Assembly (NCBI RefSeq): GCF_000801105.2
Contig: NC_079517.1
Location: forward strand, 9,424,001-9,488,000
Origin: Raphanus sativus
Lineage: Eukaryota; Streptophyta; Magnoliopsida; Brassicales; Brassicaceae
Direction of reading: 5' to 3'
Length of the DNA stretch: 64,000 nucleotides
Both the position numbers and the translations under genes were made by a program. Under the pieces are notes generated by a model. It ran no database searches and had not been told where the DNA came from. It was given only the letters and a program-made list of their open reading frames with translations. This document shows positions 42,766 to 52,832 of this stretch, piece by piece (within the stretch, counting starts at the first letter, position 1; each line of letters begins with the position of its first letter).

Positions 42766-44964
42766 GCTTGAGTTTTTTTGTGTTATGGAAAATATGCTGC
42801 AAATATTGATATGTCAACACTTTGGAACTGATTGCAAACACATGATCTTGATGATACAAGAACCAATAACATGACCAAATTTTTTCACAATAGTTAAAAA
42901 GGTTATCAAGGATGAATAGTAGATTTGTATACTTCTCTGTTGTTTATCATCTACATTTTGAAAACAAACAACATATTCATTAGATAAGATAGCAAAAGCT
43001 TATCATAAGGATTTGTACTATATTGATTGTTCTACTATCAAGTTTGAATAATATTAGTCGTTTGATATTGAAAAGTTTTAAACCCAAATATAAAATAAAA
43101 AGTATATAATTAATAAATGATATTATTTATTTATTTCTTATGTGTCCTATTTTTAGAAAATATGTTTTAATGATTTCTTACAATATTTCTCTATCCCCTA
43201 TACATTATTTACAAAGTGTTTTGCCACATGTCTTATTTAAAATAAATTTTACCAAAAAAATGTGACATGACTAATAAAATTGATGACATGACTTATTATT
43301 AAATATGACTTAGATAATTACATTAATGCCGATATATATTTTGGTAAACTTTATAGAATATGACAATAACTCGTACATTACATTTAATGTTGATTTACAT
43401 TTTAGGTAAGATTTTTAGAATATGGTAATAACTCATAAATTATCACTAAAATAAATATATTCAAATATGACATTGTAAATTCGTAATATTGTTAATTTTA
43501 TAGACTATGGGTGCATGTGCACCCCTAATATTATTAACTTTTTTCATTTTTGTGAGAGTAAACATGTAAAATTAGTTAGAATAGATGGCAAAAGGTAAGG
43601 TGTGCACCCATAATAACCCAAGTTCAATTCTTAAATATGCCTTTTATTTTTTAAGTGCACCCAGTAGAAAAAAAAAAGAAGAAGAAAAACTCCTAGCTTC
43701 GCCCCTGACTGTAAGATGTATGTGTGTGTGTATACATGTAATGTGTAATTGTGACATATTTGCATATAATAAATATAATAAAAGAAAGGTGTGAGTGGAG
43801 AATGTGGAATGATAGAAAAGGAAGGGAGATAGGATTGAAAAAGTAAAAGAGAATACGGAAGAAGGTATAGGGAAGCGACAAGTACGAAGATGCTTATCGT
43901 GAAGAGATAAGAATTAAGCTACTGTTTCTCTCAGATTCTTTGTTCCCTCTTTAACTTTTTCATCCTTCTATTGGCTACATTCTCCTTGAATCCATCATCC
44001 ATGATCTCACTACAGCCACAAAAAAGAAATTGTATCAACCCTAACATTCTTTTTCTTATCTCTTAATCACTCCAATTTTTAGGTCATGTTTCCTTTTGAC
44101 TAAGGGCCATAGCTGATGAAACTCAAATTATATCCAGAAATTAGGTTTAAGGTATATACTAACATATCGAAGAAGTATAAATAAAAAAATTGTTTACTGG
44201 TGATTTTGTTACGAAAAAGTGTATTATTTTCAAGCTCATATAATTGTGATGATTAATAGCGTATAATATACGAGTAAGTTTGTGAGTAATTTGGGTATAG
44301 TTTTGATGTGTGAAACTTGGATTTCCTTCTACTTCTGTTTTGCCGTTCTTTTATAACCATTCGGAAGAGAATCGTAATGGTTGAGGTGATCTCCGGCGAG
44401 TATCTTGTGTCATTCAGATCGTCTTTAGTGTCTTGATCTTCTTATGTTTTGGGATGACTCGTTTAGATTGGTATTGACTCTTCTCCAGACTCATGATGGA
44501 CCTTTGTTCTTCATAGGCTAACTGTACTTTTGCAGTTTCACCACCATATCACTGTCTCACGGCTAGAATGCAACTAGACCAATGAACTGATATAATAAAA
44601 TGGCAGAGCTAACATTTATTCAGACATCTCCGGCAGGTGTTTTCCGGATTGCTGATAAATCCAATAGGAATACCTCTTCCGGCTCTCATTGTTAATTCAC
44701 GGACTATATATCTTATTGTTTGTATTTATTATACACATGAACAGAACGTGCTTACTTTGCTCTTTACTTGGTATCACACTAGTAGGATTTTCGGTGAGTA
44801 ATTAATAACTATTCCAGGTATGATGTCTATATTATTTCTGAAAAATATTTGTTTACCTTTCTATTCTTTGGTTGAACTATGAGGTTTTATTTGAATCTAC
44901 TTCACCTGGTATTGTCGGCTGAAATTTGTTCAAGGATTTTTCCATCCCTCATTTGAGTTACAAG

Positions 44965-45008
44965 TATACCTAGTTTTTTTTTGTTCAAAAAAAAAATATA
45001 CCCAGTTT
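44965..45008. repeat. Tail-only micro-insertion with 12-bp duplication
   Basis: TATACCTAGTTT (44965-44976) and TATACCCAGTTT (44997-45008) differ at one base and flank TTTTTTGTTCAAAAAAAAAA (20 bases), with a GTTCA pre-tail as at 15658. Confidence 0.65.
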
Positions 45009-45506
45009 AGGGATATCTAAAACATGCTCGATAACATGCATGGCTTCTTCTTTTACGAATAAAAACAGTTTAGCAATCTGCGTGGCTTAATTACTAAGCG
45101 GTCCTTCTTGACAACGAAAGACGATATAAAACAATTTTAAAAACGAGAGGTCAATCATATATATGACAAAGAATAACAAAGTCAAATTGATATAGCCGGA
45201 TTAAATCCAGTGTTAGGATTAGTGATCTCGTCCATCCAATCAAAGACTTGAGGACAAACTCTTGTTAAAAAGTAATAAATAATGCAGCTACGGAAACCAA
45301 TTCTGCCAGTCAACTTTGAAGAGCAATTTGTTTAATCTCTGGTCTAACAAAATTAAGACGCAGGATCCTTATAAAGTCTATGAGTTGCTTTTTAAAAAAA
45401 ATCAAACTCTATATAAAACTTCTAAGCTTTTTCTATTTAGAAGTTTGTAAAATGATGTCCCTTTTGGGAGAAGAATGAAAGAAGATCATGTTTAAAAAAA
45501 AAAAAG

Positions 45507-45538
45507 AAGGTTGTAAGTTACAAAAAAAAAAAGGTTGT
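45507..45538. repeat. Possible tail-only insertion, 8-bp duplication
   Basis: AAGGTTGT at 45507-45514 and 45531-45538 flanks AAGTTACAAAAAAAAA. The short duplication makes chance more likely. Confidence 0.4.
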
Positions 45539-45575
45539 GTAGATATTTTGATCCCATTTGGTAAACCTGTTTCTT

Positions 45576-45649
45576 AAAAGCTTCTAGTATATTTTTCAGA
45601 AAAAAGCTTCTAGTATATTTTTCAAACAAAAAAAAGCTTCTAGTATATT
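45576..45649. repeat. Three-copy duplication with two tail-like inserts
   Basis: AAAAGCTTCTAGTATATT occurs at 45576-45593, 45602-45619 and 45632-45649. The spacers are TTTCAGAA and TTTCAAACAAAA. Two successive events at one site, or slippage after one event, would explain it. Confidence 0.65.
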
Positions 45650-45989
45650 ACCACCAGATATGTGCTCTTCTCGTGGTGAACAAGTTTGATGTTGATCTGA
45701 CATTTATTTTGTTTTTCAAAACCTATACGTCTAAGTCTCAACCCATGTAGATTTATGAATGGATGGTACATCTTCTCATACTTGGATTGGAGGTATTATT
45801 AGAGGCGTATATCATACATCTTTCACATTTAAATTCGCTTTTGCAGTTACATATTACAATATTTGTATTGTTTTTAAAATAAAAAATTAGCCGCATCTAA
45901 TTGATAGAAAAGAACAAAAATAAACATAAGAGTACTAACTGAGACTTTACAAATAATTTTATGGGAACACAACCGCAATAATTGGCATA

Positions 45990-48174
45990 TTAAACAGCCG
46001 AGGCCTCACTGACTTCACTGGTCCATTTTGTGAATGTAGTAATGAGAAACAAGGTGATAGTTTGCACAGTGCATCCAGTAAGAACTCCAATCCAGAGACC
46101 TTTACTTTGAAGTCAAGTATAAAGCAGAAGAGAAGTCCTACTGGAATTCCGATGATATAAAACGCAGCGATATTCACATAAGCTCCAATCTTCTGCTTAC
46201 CACTTCCTCTCACAACCCCTTAAAACACAAAGTCACAAACACACATACACCAAAATAAATACGACGTTTATATAGAAAATCTCTTTTCTTCGTGTTTATA
46301 AAGACTAAAGAGAATATGGATCTCTAACCGGTTAGTGAGGCTGACAAGCTATCCATGACAATGGAAATGCAGAGAACCGGTGTGATTTCTGCAGCGTAGT
46401 GAATCACTTCAGGGACGTTACTATAGGCGTAGCCCCAAACATTGCTTGACATGAACAGAGCAAAGCTTACGGAAGAAGATTCAACAGCTGCAATCATGAT
46501 TGCAACAAACGCAGAAGCTTTAGCTGCGACTAAGTTTCCAGCTCCTAGTTCGTTGGCCACATTTGTGCTACATTTAAGTAAATTCAATTAAATAAATAAA
46601 ATAAATAGTTTAACTGAAGCACTTTGATTCTCTGTTTGCATGACGTTTCCCTTATTGTTCACATGTGTTTTACTTCAATGAAATAGCTTATTAGGAGCCA
46701 CATGCTTAAAAGTAACATGTGACATAGAGTAATAGTTAAGAAACATAAGTCAATCTACTCATTGATAATTAGCTTTTATTTTAGAAACCTTAACATGATA
46801 TTTAAACCCAAGTTTAGCGCTCAAATGGGATATGTTACCGATCTAAAAGTGGAACTTGATTTGAAATAGACTTAAACACCTATCATCTCGAGATTGTGTT
46901 AGTTAGAAATATAATAAAGAAGTAAGATGAGTCATATTGCAATAAGCCAATACTATATAAAAGAAATATAGACTAATCTGCACATGACTTGTAAGTCCAA
47001 CAAAATTTAAGGGCAACTGTTTTTTTCGTCTTCTGAATTTGCGTTCATAAGCGAATTATATACACAAACTGACCTTGCGGCCGCACCAATTGCAGTTGCT
47101 AGATTGTAGTGCAAAGAAGACGATGTCACGCTGTTCAAATGAAAATGTAGCCATCAGCTTATACGCAACAAGCCAACAATCATAGGATTTAAAGAAACTA
47201 TAGCGTTGCTAAAAAAAAGAAGAAATTAGGACTTCGTATTACCACATGGAAATCACAGATGTCTCTAGCTTTGAGTTGGGTAAAACACCGGAAATAAGAA
47301 TCAAAATTTCGAAAGCCGACCATTCAAGACAAATCATCAAAGCAGAAGGAACGGCTAAAGAGAAGAAGGTCCTCATGTTACCAAACGCTTCCACCCATAC
47401 AAAAACGCGTTTGCCTTCGCAAACTTGAGAACGTCTCATGAAAAACCAGAGGAAAACCGCATTTAGCCAGTAAGAAAGGCTAATAGATAAAGCTGCACCT
47501 TTGGTTCCAAGCCCTAAAGTGTAAACCAAAACCCAACAAACCGGCACGTGGAAACACAGAACCGTTAAAGAAGACAGAACCATAGGAAAAATCAGGCTTT
47601 GTGTTTGGAAGTAGCGAATCAAAGATTGAAGTACAGAGTAACCAAATAAAGCTGGTATGAGCCAAAGGCAGTAAACAGAAGCTATCTCTGATATTTCGGG
47701 GTTTTGATGAAACAATAACAAAAGACTCTTCATGAAAATCCATAGAAGAGAGATTGGGAAACATATGATGAGGAGAGAAACAATGGACGTGAAAGTATAT
47801 GAACCGAGCTTCTCGTACTGACGAGCTCCAAAGCTTGACCACAAAATGTTTCTAATGCGCTCGCTAGACCAGACTGTCATTCAAAGAAACTTGAATCAGA
47901 GAAGAATAACTTGTTTTGAAAAAAAAAAAAAAACTTGTTATGAGTTTGTACAAGTTCAACTTACGAGGAGACTGAAGCCGGTTACATTAGCGATGGAGCT
48001 AGCGAGAGCAATTCCAGCTAGAGAGATCTCGCTTTTGTGGCCAACAATCATTGTAGAAGTGGCTTGAAGAAGGGTTTGAGATATGTTTACCACCACCATG
48101 GGAACCGCCATGGATGCCACTTTCTTCAACTTCTCCCATCTTATCTGATCTACTTCTTTCTGATTTACTTCCAT
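45990..48174 (-). pseudogene. MATE/DETOXIFICATION transporter copy A, frameshifted twice
   Basis: Exons on the minus strand: 47965-48174 (70 codons), 47243-47873, 47074-47130, 46329-46567, then a last exon ending at 45990. Exon 2 also contains the part that copies B and C encode in a separate exon 3. It belongs to the At1g66760/At1g66780 group of multidrug and toxic compound extrusion proteins, which export small organic compounds using an ion gradient. Membrane segments and family motifs are plain (ANELGAGN, VVRGSGKQKIGAYVN). Two 1-base losses break it. In exon 2 the T-run in GGTCAAGCTTTGGAGC (plus 47830-47832) is one shorter than in copies B and C. In the last exon (plus about 46098-46102) a base is missing in GTAAAGGTCTCTGG; beyond it the family ending is found in another frame. 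Both sit at short runs, so sequencing error must be excluded. Confidence 0.85.
47908..47939. repeat. Possible tail-only insertion in MATE A intron 1
   Basis: AACTTGTT at 47908-47915 and 47932-47939 flanks TTGAAAAAAAAAAAAA. The duplication is only 8 bases. Confidence 0.4.
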
Positions 48175-48934
48175 TGTATGTTTTCTTCTTCTTCTTTTAT
48201 TTTTTTCAGGGATGTGGAGTCTAGCTAGTAGTGAAAACCAATATGATTTGATTTGACTTATTAACGTTTGGCTTTCTATTAAAATTCGACATGATAATTA
48301 ATGACCAAGGTTGTCGGGAAAAAATAATAATTAATGAACAAGGATCATATCACGATCTTTAGAATTTGTCCTATTTGTGATCGACGTGTGCCTGTCAAAC
48401 TTGTAATGAAATAAACTTTTACAAAAGGAATCAAAATTGGACCATAATCAACTATTTGGAATAAACTAATCTAGTTTGGTTGTTTTTGGGTTAAATGGTC
48501 ATGGGAGTTAACTCTTTTTTATATTCGTTATAGGTATCATTTAAGTTTGTGAACACAAATTAATAAAATGATTAAATATTTTTACTCATATTTAATACAT
48601 GATTTAATTTAATTTTATTATTTAATGAACTAAAAATAAAGGTAAAACTAGAAAAATATTTAATATTTACCTTGAAAATATAAAAGAAAAATTATAATAA
48701 AACAAAATATAAAAGATATAACAACACTTAATATAAAACGGAAAATATGAAATGGAATGAGCATTAAATCTTAAAATTGCCAATAGCTGTTTTTAAATAC
48801 AAAAAGATCATGTTGATTTAATTACTGAGTTCACCACCTCATTCATTCTTACTCATATAAACCTTCCACCTCGACTTTCTCAACCATTTTCTGACAGATG
48901 GCATTATATTTAGGATCTGGTCCACTTTGGGTTA
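48175..48934. other. Upstream region of MATE A
   Basis: No gene supported. AT-rich, and presumably contains the promoter of the MATE A pseudogene near 48175-48300. Confidence 0.4.
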
Positions 48935-49198
48935 GAGTACGTCCATTGGTAAGTTAAGTTCTATTAGGTTTCTTAACAATTTAGGAAAAAGAGAAAAAAA
49001 AATTAGAGAGAGAAGAAAGAAAAAGCTTTTAAATATTTAGTTTAGGACTGGTTGCAAACACTAAAAGAGATGTGTCTTCTTTTTATTTGTCTAAGCATTC
49101 AAGAGAAAATAAATTTTAATTAAAAATACAAATTAACTTATAAGACTAATATTTTCTGAGTGGTACTCCTTTTAACAACCTGTCAGATGGACATGCTC
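48935..49198. mobile_element. MITE of the GAGCA-ended family, degenerate
   Basis: The left end GAGTACGTCCATTGG and the complement of the right end GAGCATGTCCATCTG are imperfect inverted repeats, flanked by TTA (48932-48934) and TAA (49199-49201). About 264 bp, non-coding. Ends and flanks resemble the MITEs at 28609 and 60772, although the GC-rich core is not seen here. Confidence 0.5.
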
Positions 49199-49657
49199 TA
49201 AAACCTTTAGGACTTAAGTGCTGTACTGAACTATTGAAGTTTGATTTGATGCAACTATCTTTCCAAGGTTTTAGCGCCTCCAAATTCATGAATTCTACAA
49301 TTTTGTACGATCTATTGGGGTTTGATATTGTATATAGATATGGCATTATTTGAGAATATATAGTGTTCAATTTTTTCCAAAAATGTGATTATGTTCAGCA
49401 TTCCAGTGTTTTAAAGGTTCGGATTTTGACTACAAATAACTGACTTTAGATTTGAATCACTGAATGACACATGGAGTCAGATTCAGATACTTGCGAGCCT
49501 CGGGTTTTCTATATGGGTACAGGTTTGTCAAAGATGAGTAATAAATATTCCTTAAATTTCCGTGGTAGTCCAACCATTTTCCATATGGCCAAATTTAATT
49601 TAAGAGCATGAATAATTATGGCCTTAGATGACTCTGACGCTGATATTTTAAGAAAAA
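49199..49657. other. Intergenic spacer
   Basis: No gene or clear repeat is seen between the MITE and the Helitron. Confidence 0.4.
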
Positions 49658-50821
49658 TTAGCTTTTGATCCGCGTTTGGAAAACACGGATTTGTTTTTAA
49701 AATAAAATAAATTCTTTTAAATGAGTTTCTATAAAATAAATGTAGTGTATAGATTTGAGTATATTTATCCGAAACCGCGATCCAAATCATAGCAAACTGG
49801 AAAAAAATTAGAATTGAATTGAATTTTATAAGTAGATGAGCAAATCTTAAATCTCTGAAACCAAAAAAACTGAAAACAAATCATGAACCAAACGGGTACC
49901 TGAATTTTTAAAATACAAATTATACACCAACAAATGTGAATTATATATATTTTTAAATAACAAAATATCCTATAAATACTATTTATAAACTGAATTCTAA
50001 AAAAATGAATATTGTTATTAAAATATTAGAATTATCCAAATTATCCGATATTTTTTATCCGAACAATTCGAATTACCCGATATTTAACTGAAAACCCTAA
50101 ATTATCCGATATTTTTTATCTATAAATCTGAAATTACCCGAGAAAAACATAATCAAACCAAAAACGAATTGGGCCATGATTTTTTTTTGGATATTATTTA
50201 GTTCCCAACTTTGTTACAGAACCAAAAACCAAAATAACCCAAGTAAAACCATATCAAACTTTGTAAATGTTTTAACGGTTCCTAAATTCTAAAACCAAAA
50301 AAAAATCAAAAACAAAATGCCAAAACCAAAACTGAATGATGAATATTAATAATACTTCTACATTTAAATGGTTTGAAGCAAATAATTTAATTTTGAAAAT
50401 TATTTAACTCCTTTTAGTAGGGACACATATGTAGTTTATTGACGAATTAAGATATAAGTAGTATTTTCATATTCAATTCATACATGCAGTTGAACCGATA
50501 AAACGATGGCAATATATAATGTGGACTGGCTTATGTTTTTCATATAAGATTCTATCACGATTCTACCAACTAATATTTTCTACAAAATTCAGATTAACAA
50601 AAACCTAATAATTAAAAGTCCAATATTGAATATCCTGCCATTAACCCGTGAACCGACACATGTTGACCCGAAAAACCCATAGTCTTAAGTCCAAAAACTA
50701 AAAGACAAAATCTTCATTCATTAAAAAAAACCCATTGTAAATTTAGAGGCAATTTTGAGAAAATTGGAAAAAAAAATATTTATTAAAAAAATTAGAAATG
50801 TTTCTGATTTAATAGTATAGA
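49658..50821 (-). mobile_element. Non-autonomous Helitron on the minus strand
   Basis: On the minus strand the 5' end is TCTATACTATTAAATCAGAA (from 50821, host A before it). The 3' end is the imperfect hairpin ATCCGTG...CGCGGAT followed by CAAAAGCTAA, ending at 49658 with CTAA (a CTRR end) and host T. It is 1164 bp with no Rep/helicase. A second, degenerate start (TTTATACTATTAAAACAG) lies on the minus strand near 51490, so another Helitron may be truncated there. Confidence 0.65.
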
Positions 50822-51636
50822 TGGAAATGGTATGTAATTTTCCTCTTAAATTTTGGAGATATTATTGACTGTTAGCGTAATTTTTGAATTTTAAAAATTT
50901 AAAATTGATTTTGTTAGGTTTGTTAAAAGTTTAATTGAGGAAGTTATGCTATATTCGAATATTTAGGATATATTTCATTGATATCTTTAATATATTCTCT
51001 TAGTATCATTTAAGAGTTGTTAAAATATGGAAGGGGTTCGTCAATATGCCTAAGTAATAATTATTCTGTAAAGCACCAAAATCAATCGCTATCAAATTTT
51101 CAAATTCCATAGATGTTGTGTAACTCGATGAAAGTTCCATTGTAGATATGTGATTGCAAAATTTTATGTTAATATACTACAATAAAGTGAATTTCATTTT
51201 CATAAAAGATCCCACGTAACATTTGTGTATATGATAATGGGGCCTACCAATTAAATCTTGAATAATTTTAATGATAGTTTGAATTTGCAACCATATTCTC
51301 GTTTAATACTCTTGTATTGGTTAAGTCACAAAAGAAGTAAAAATCCGTAAATGATATGGTATAATGTTATTGAGTAACACATATTGTTAGAGATAAAAAA
51401 GGCAAGACCAAAAAAATAATTAGCTAATGAAAAAGTCCAACAACTTTGTTTAAGTAGATTTTTTAGAATGTTTCTGTTTTAATAGTATAAATTTATATAA
51501 GAACATGAATAATTATGAGAAACTCGTCAAATATAATATAATGGAGGTTGAGACAGTTGATTTTGATTGAATGATTTTTTAACATAAATAATTATGTGAT
51601 ACTCGTCTAATATAATATAGCCGAAGATTTCCTGCA
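50822..51636. other. Intergenic with a degenerate Helitron start
   Basis: AT-rich DNA without a supported gene. The Helitron-like start near 51490 (minus strand) has no matching 3' end that I could find. Confidence 0.4.
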
Positions 51637-51644
51637 CCTGCATG

Positions 51645-51852
51645 CAGGGACGGATCCACACTGTAGCTAGTGGGGTCACTTGATACCACAAAAATCTGAT
51701 AAAATGTTGTTTTGTTAAAGTAATTGTCAAAAATCTAGTAGGAAAGTTGGTAAAGTATGGTGTTTGACACCGCAAAGACCAGGGTTCGAAACCTCCTAGC
51801 GCAACTTTAATATTTTTGAACCCACACATATTTATTCCTGGGACCGCCACTG
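51645..51852. mobile_element. Small hAT element containing a tRNA-like segment
   Basis: Ends CAGGGACGG and CCGCCACTG are inverted (7 of 9), with perfect 8-bp duplications CCTGCATG at 51637-51644 and 51853-51860. It is 208 bp. Inside, GTTGGTAAAGTATGG and CAGGGTTCGAAACC resemble the A and B boxes of a polymerase III tRNA promoter, about 40 bases apart (51746-51796). The hAT-type target duplication argues against a true tRNA gene or SINE. Confidence 0.75.
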
Positions 51853-51860
51853 CCTGCATG

Positions 51861-52232
51861 TCGTTGCTAATTGCTGCTCGGGTTTAATAAGCTAACTTGT
51901 CATATTCCTATGGGTGAGTTTAGCTATATTTGAAAATGGCATCGGATTTCCCCACGTCAATGTTGTTTTTCTCTCCATAAATCGTATATAGTTACCTAAA
52001 ACAGGTTTGAAATGAGAATCATTTATGTCATGAGCAAAATAAGCTGATTTCAATTTGCGATATATTTGTTGTCTAATAATCCTTTCTGTTTATTGTCCCA
52101 GATTCCAGTTCATCATTTAACTCATGTCGATAGTCAATTCAAGAAACATATTGTTATTTGATTCATACACACATGCTCATGTGAACTAGTAACACAGACG
52201 CTTTTGTGAATCAGAAACACATGCATATGGGG
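51861..52232. other. Downstream flank of MATE B, shared with MATE C
   Basis: This sequence matches the region 60120-60512 downstream of MATE C, with landmarks TTTAATAAGCTAA, CGGATTTCCCCA and CACATGCT. The tandem duplication that made B and C therefore included several hundred bases past the stop codon. Confidence 0.65.
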
Positions 52233-52587
52233 TTACATATTTTCTGAAATGGCACTTAGTAAAACTTGCGCATCCTCTTTTATGAGTTCTGTTTCTTGGT
52301 TTCCTTTTGGTGTCATCTCCAATACTCTATCCCTCGCCTTCGTTGCCTACTCGACATTATTCAAAAGTTTATATTATAAGAAAATGATGAAGATAAGTAA
52401 CTAGAGAAGGAAAGGTATACATACCTCTTGCTCCCAATTGGTGAAAAATGTGACAAGAGCAAGAACCATCGTCTGGGAAAAGCCGCCTATCAATATACCA
52501 ATCCAAAGACCTCTCCCTCTCAATTTCGCAACAAAACATAAGACTGAACCAACCGGTATACCAACCAGATAGTATGATCCTATGTAT

Positions 52588-52752
52588 TGGCGTGACTATA
52601 TTAGATAGAGATAATGACAAATATATGTTGATAAGTCTTAGAGTATATTTAGATATATTCGAGATAAGGCCTGAAGGCAATCTCTATTGTTGTATAAATA
52701 TGTTGGCATTGCCGTTCTAATAACACAAGTACTTTCGATATCTAAATCTACA
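52588..52752 (+). repeat. 5' LTR of Copia 3
   Basis: 165 bp, TG...CA ended, directly abutting the primer-binding site at 52753. Confidence 0.88.
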
Positions 52753-52832
52753 TGGTATCAGAGCAGAGATCCCTAAAACTCTGACTCAAAAATTTTCTTT
52801 TCGTGTGTTCCTTGTGCTAAAAGAAACACGCT

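Larger units (their letters stand above)
42766..45989. other. Intergenic region before the MATE cluster
   Basis: No gene supported. Between about 43501 and 43710 there is transposon-like text: GGGTGCATGTGCACCC at the left and CTCCTAGCTTCGCCCCTG at the right, with a related GTGCACCCA phrase inside, but its ends are not proven. Three tail-type repeats are listed separately. The 44100-44900 part is ordinary AT-rich DNA with no domain or RNA I recognise. Confidence 0.4.

Noticed and set aside
45507..45538. Counting this site among the strong tail-only insertions
   Set aside because: The flanking duplication is only 8 bases in an A-rich context, so chance cannot be excluded; listed with low confidence.
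51740..51800. Possible tRNA gene
   Set aside because: Only A- and B-box-like motifs are present; there is no full cloverleaf, and the segment lies inside a hAT-type element.
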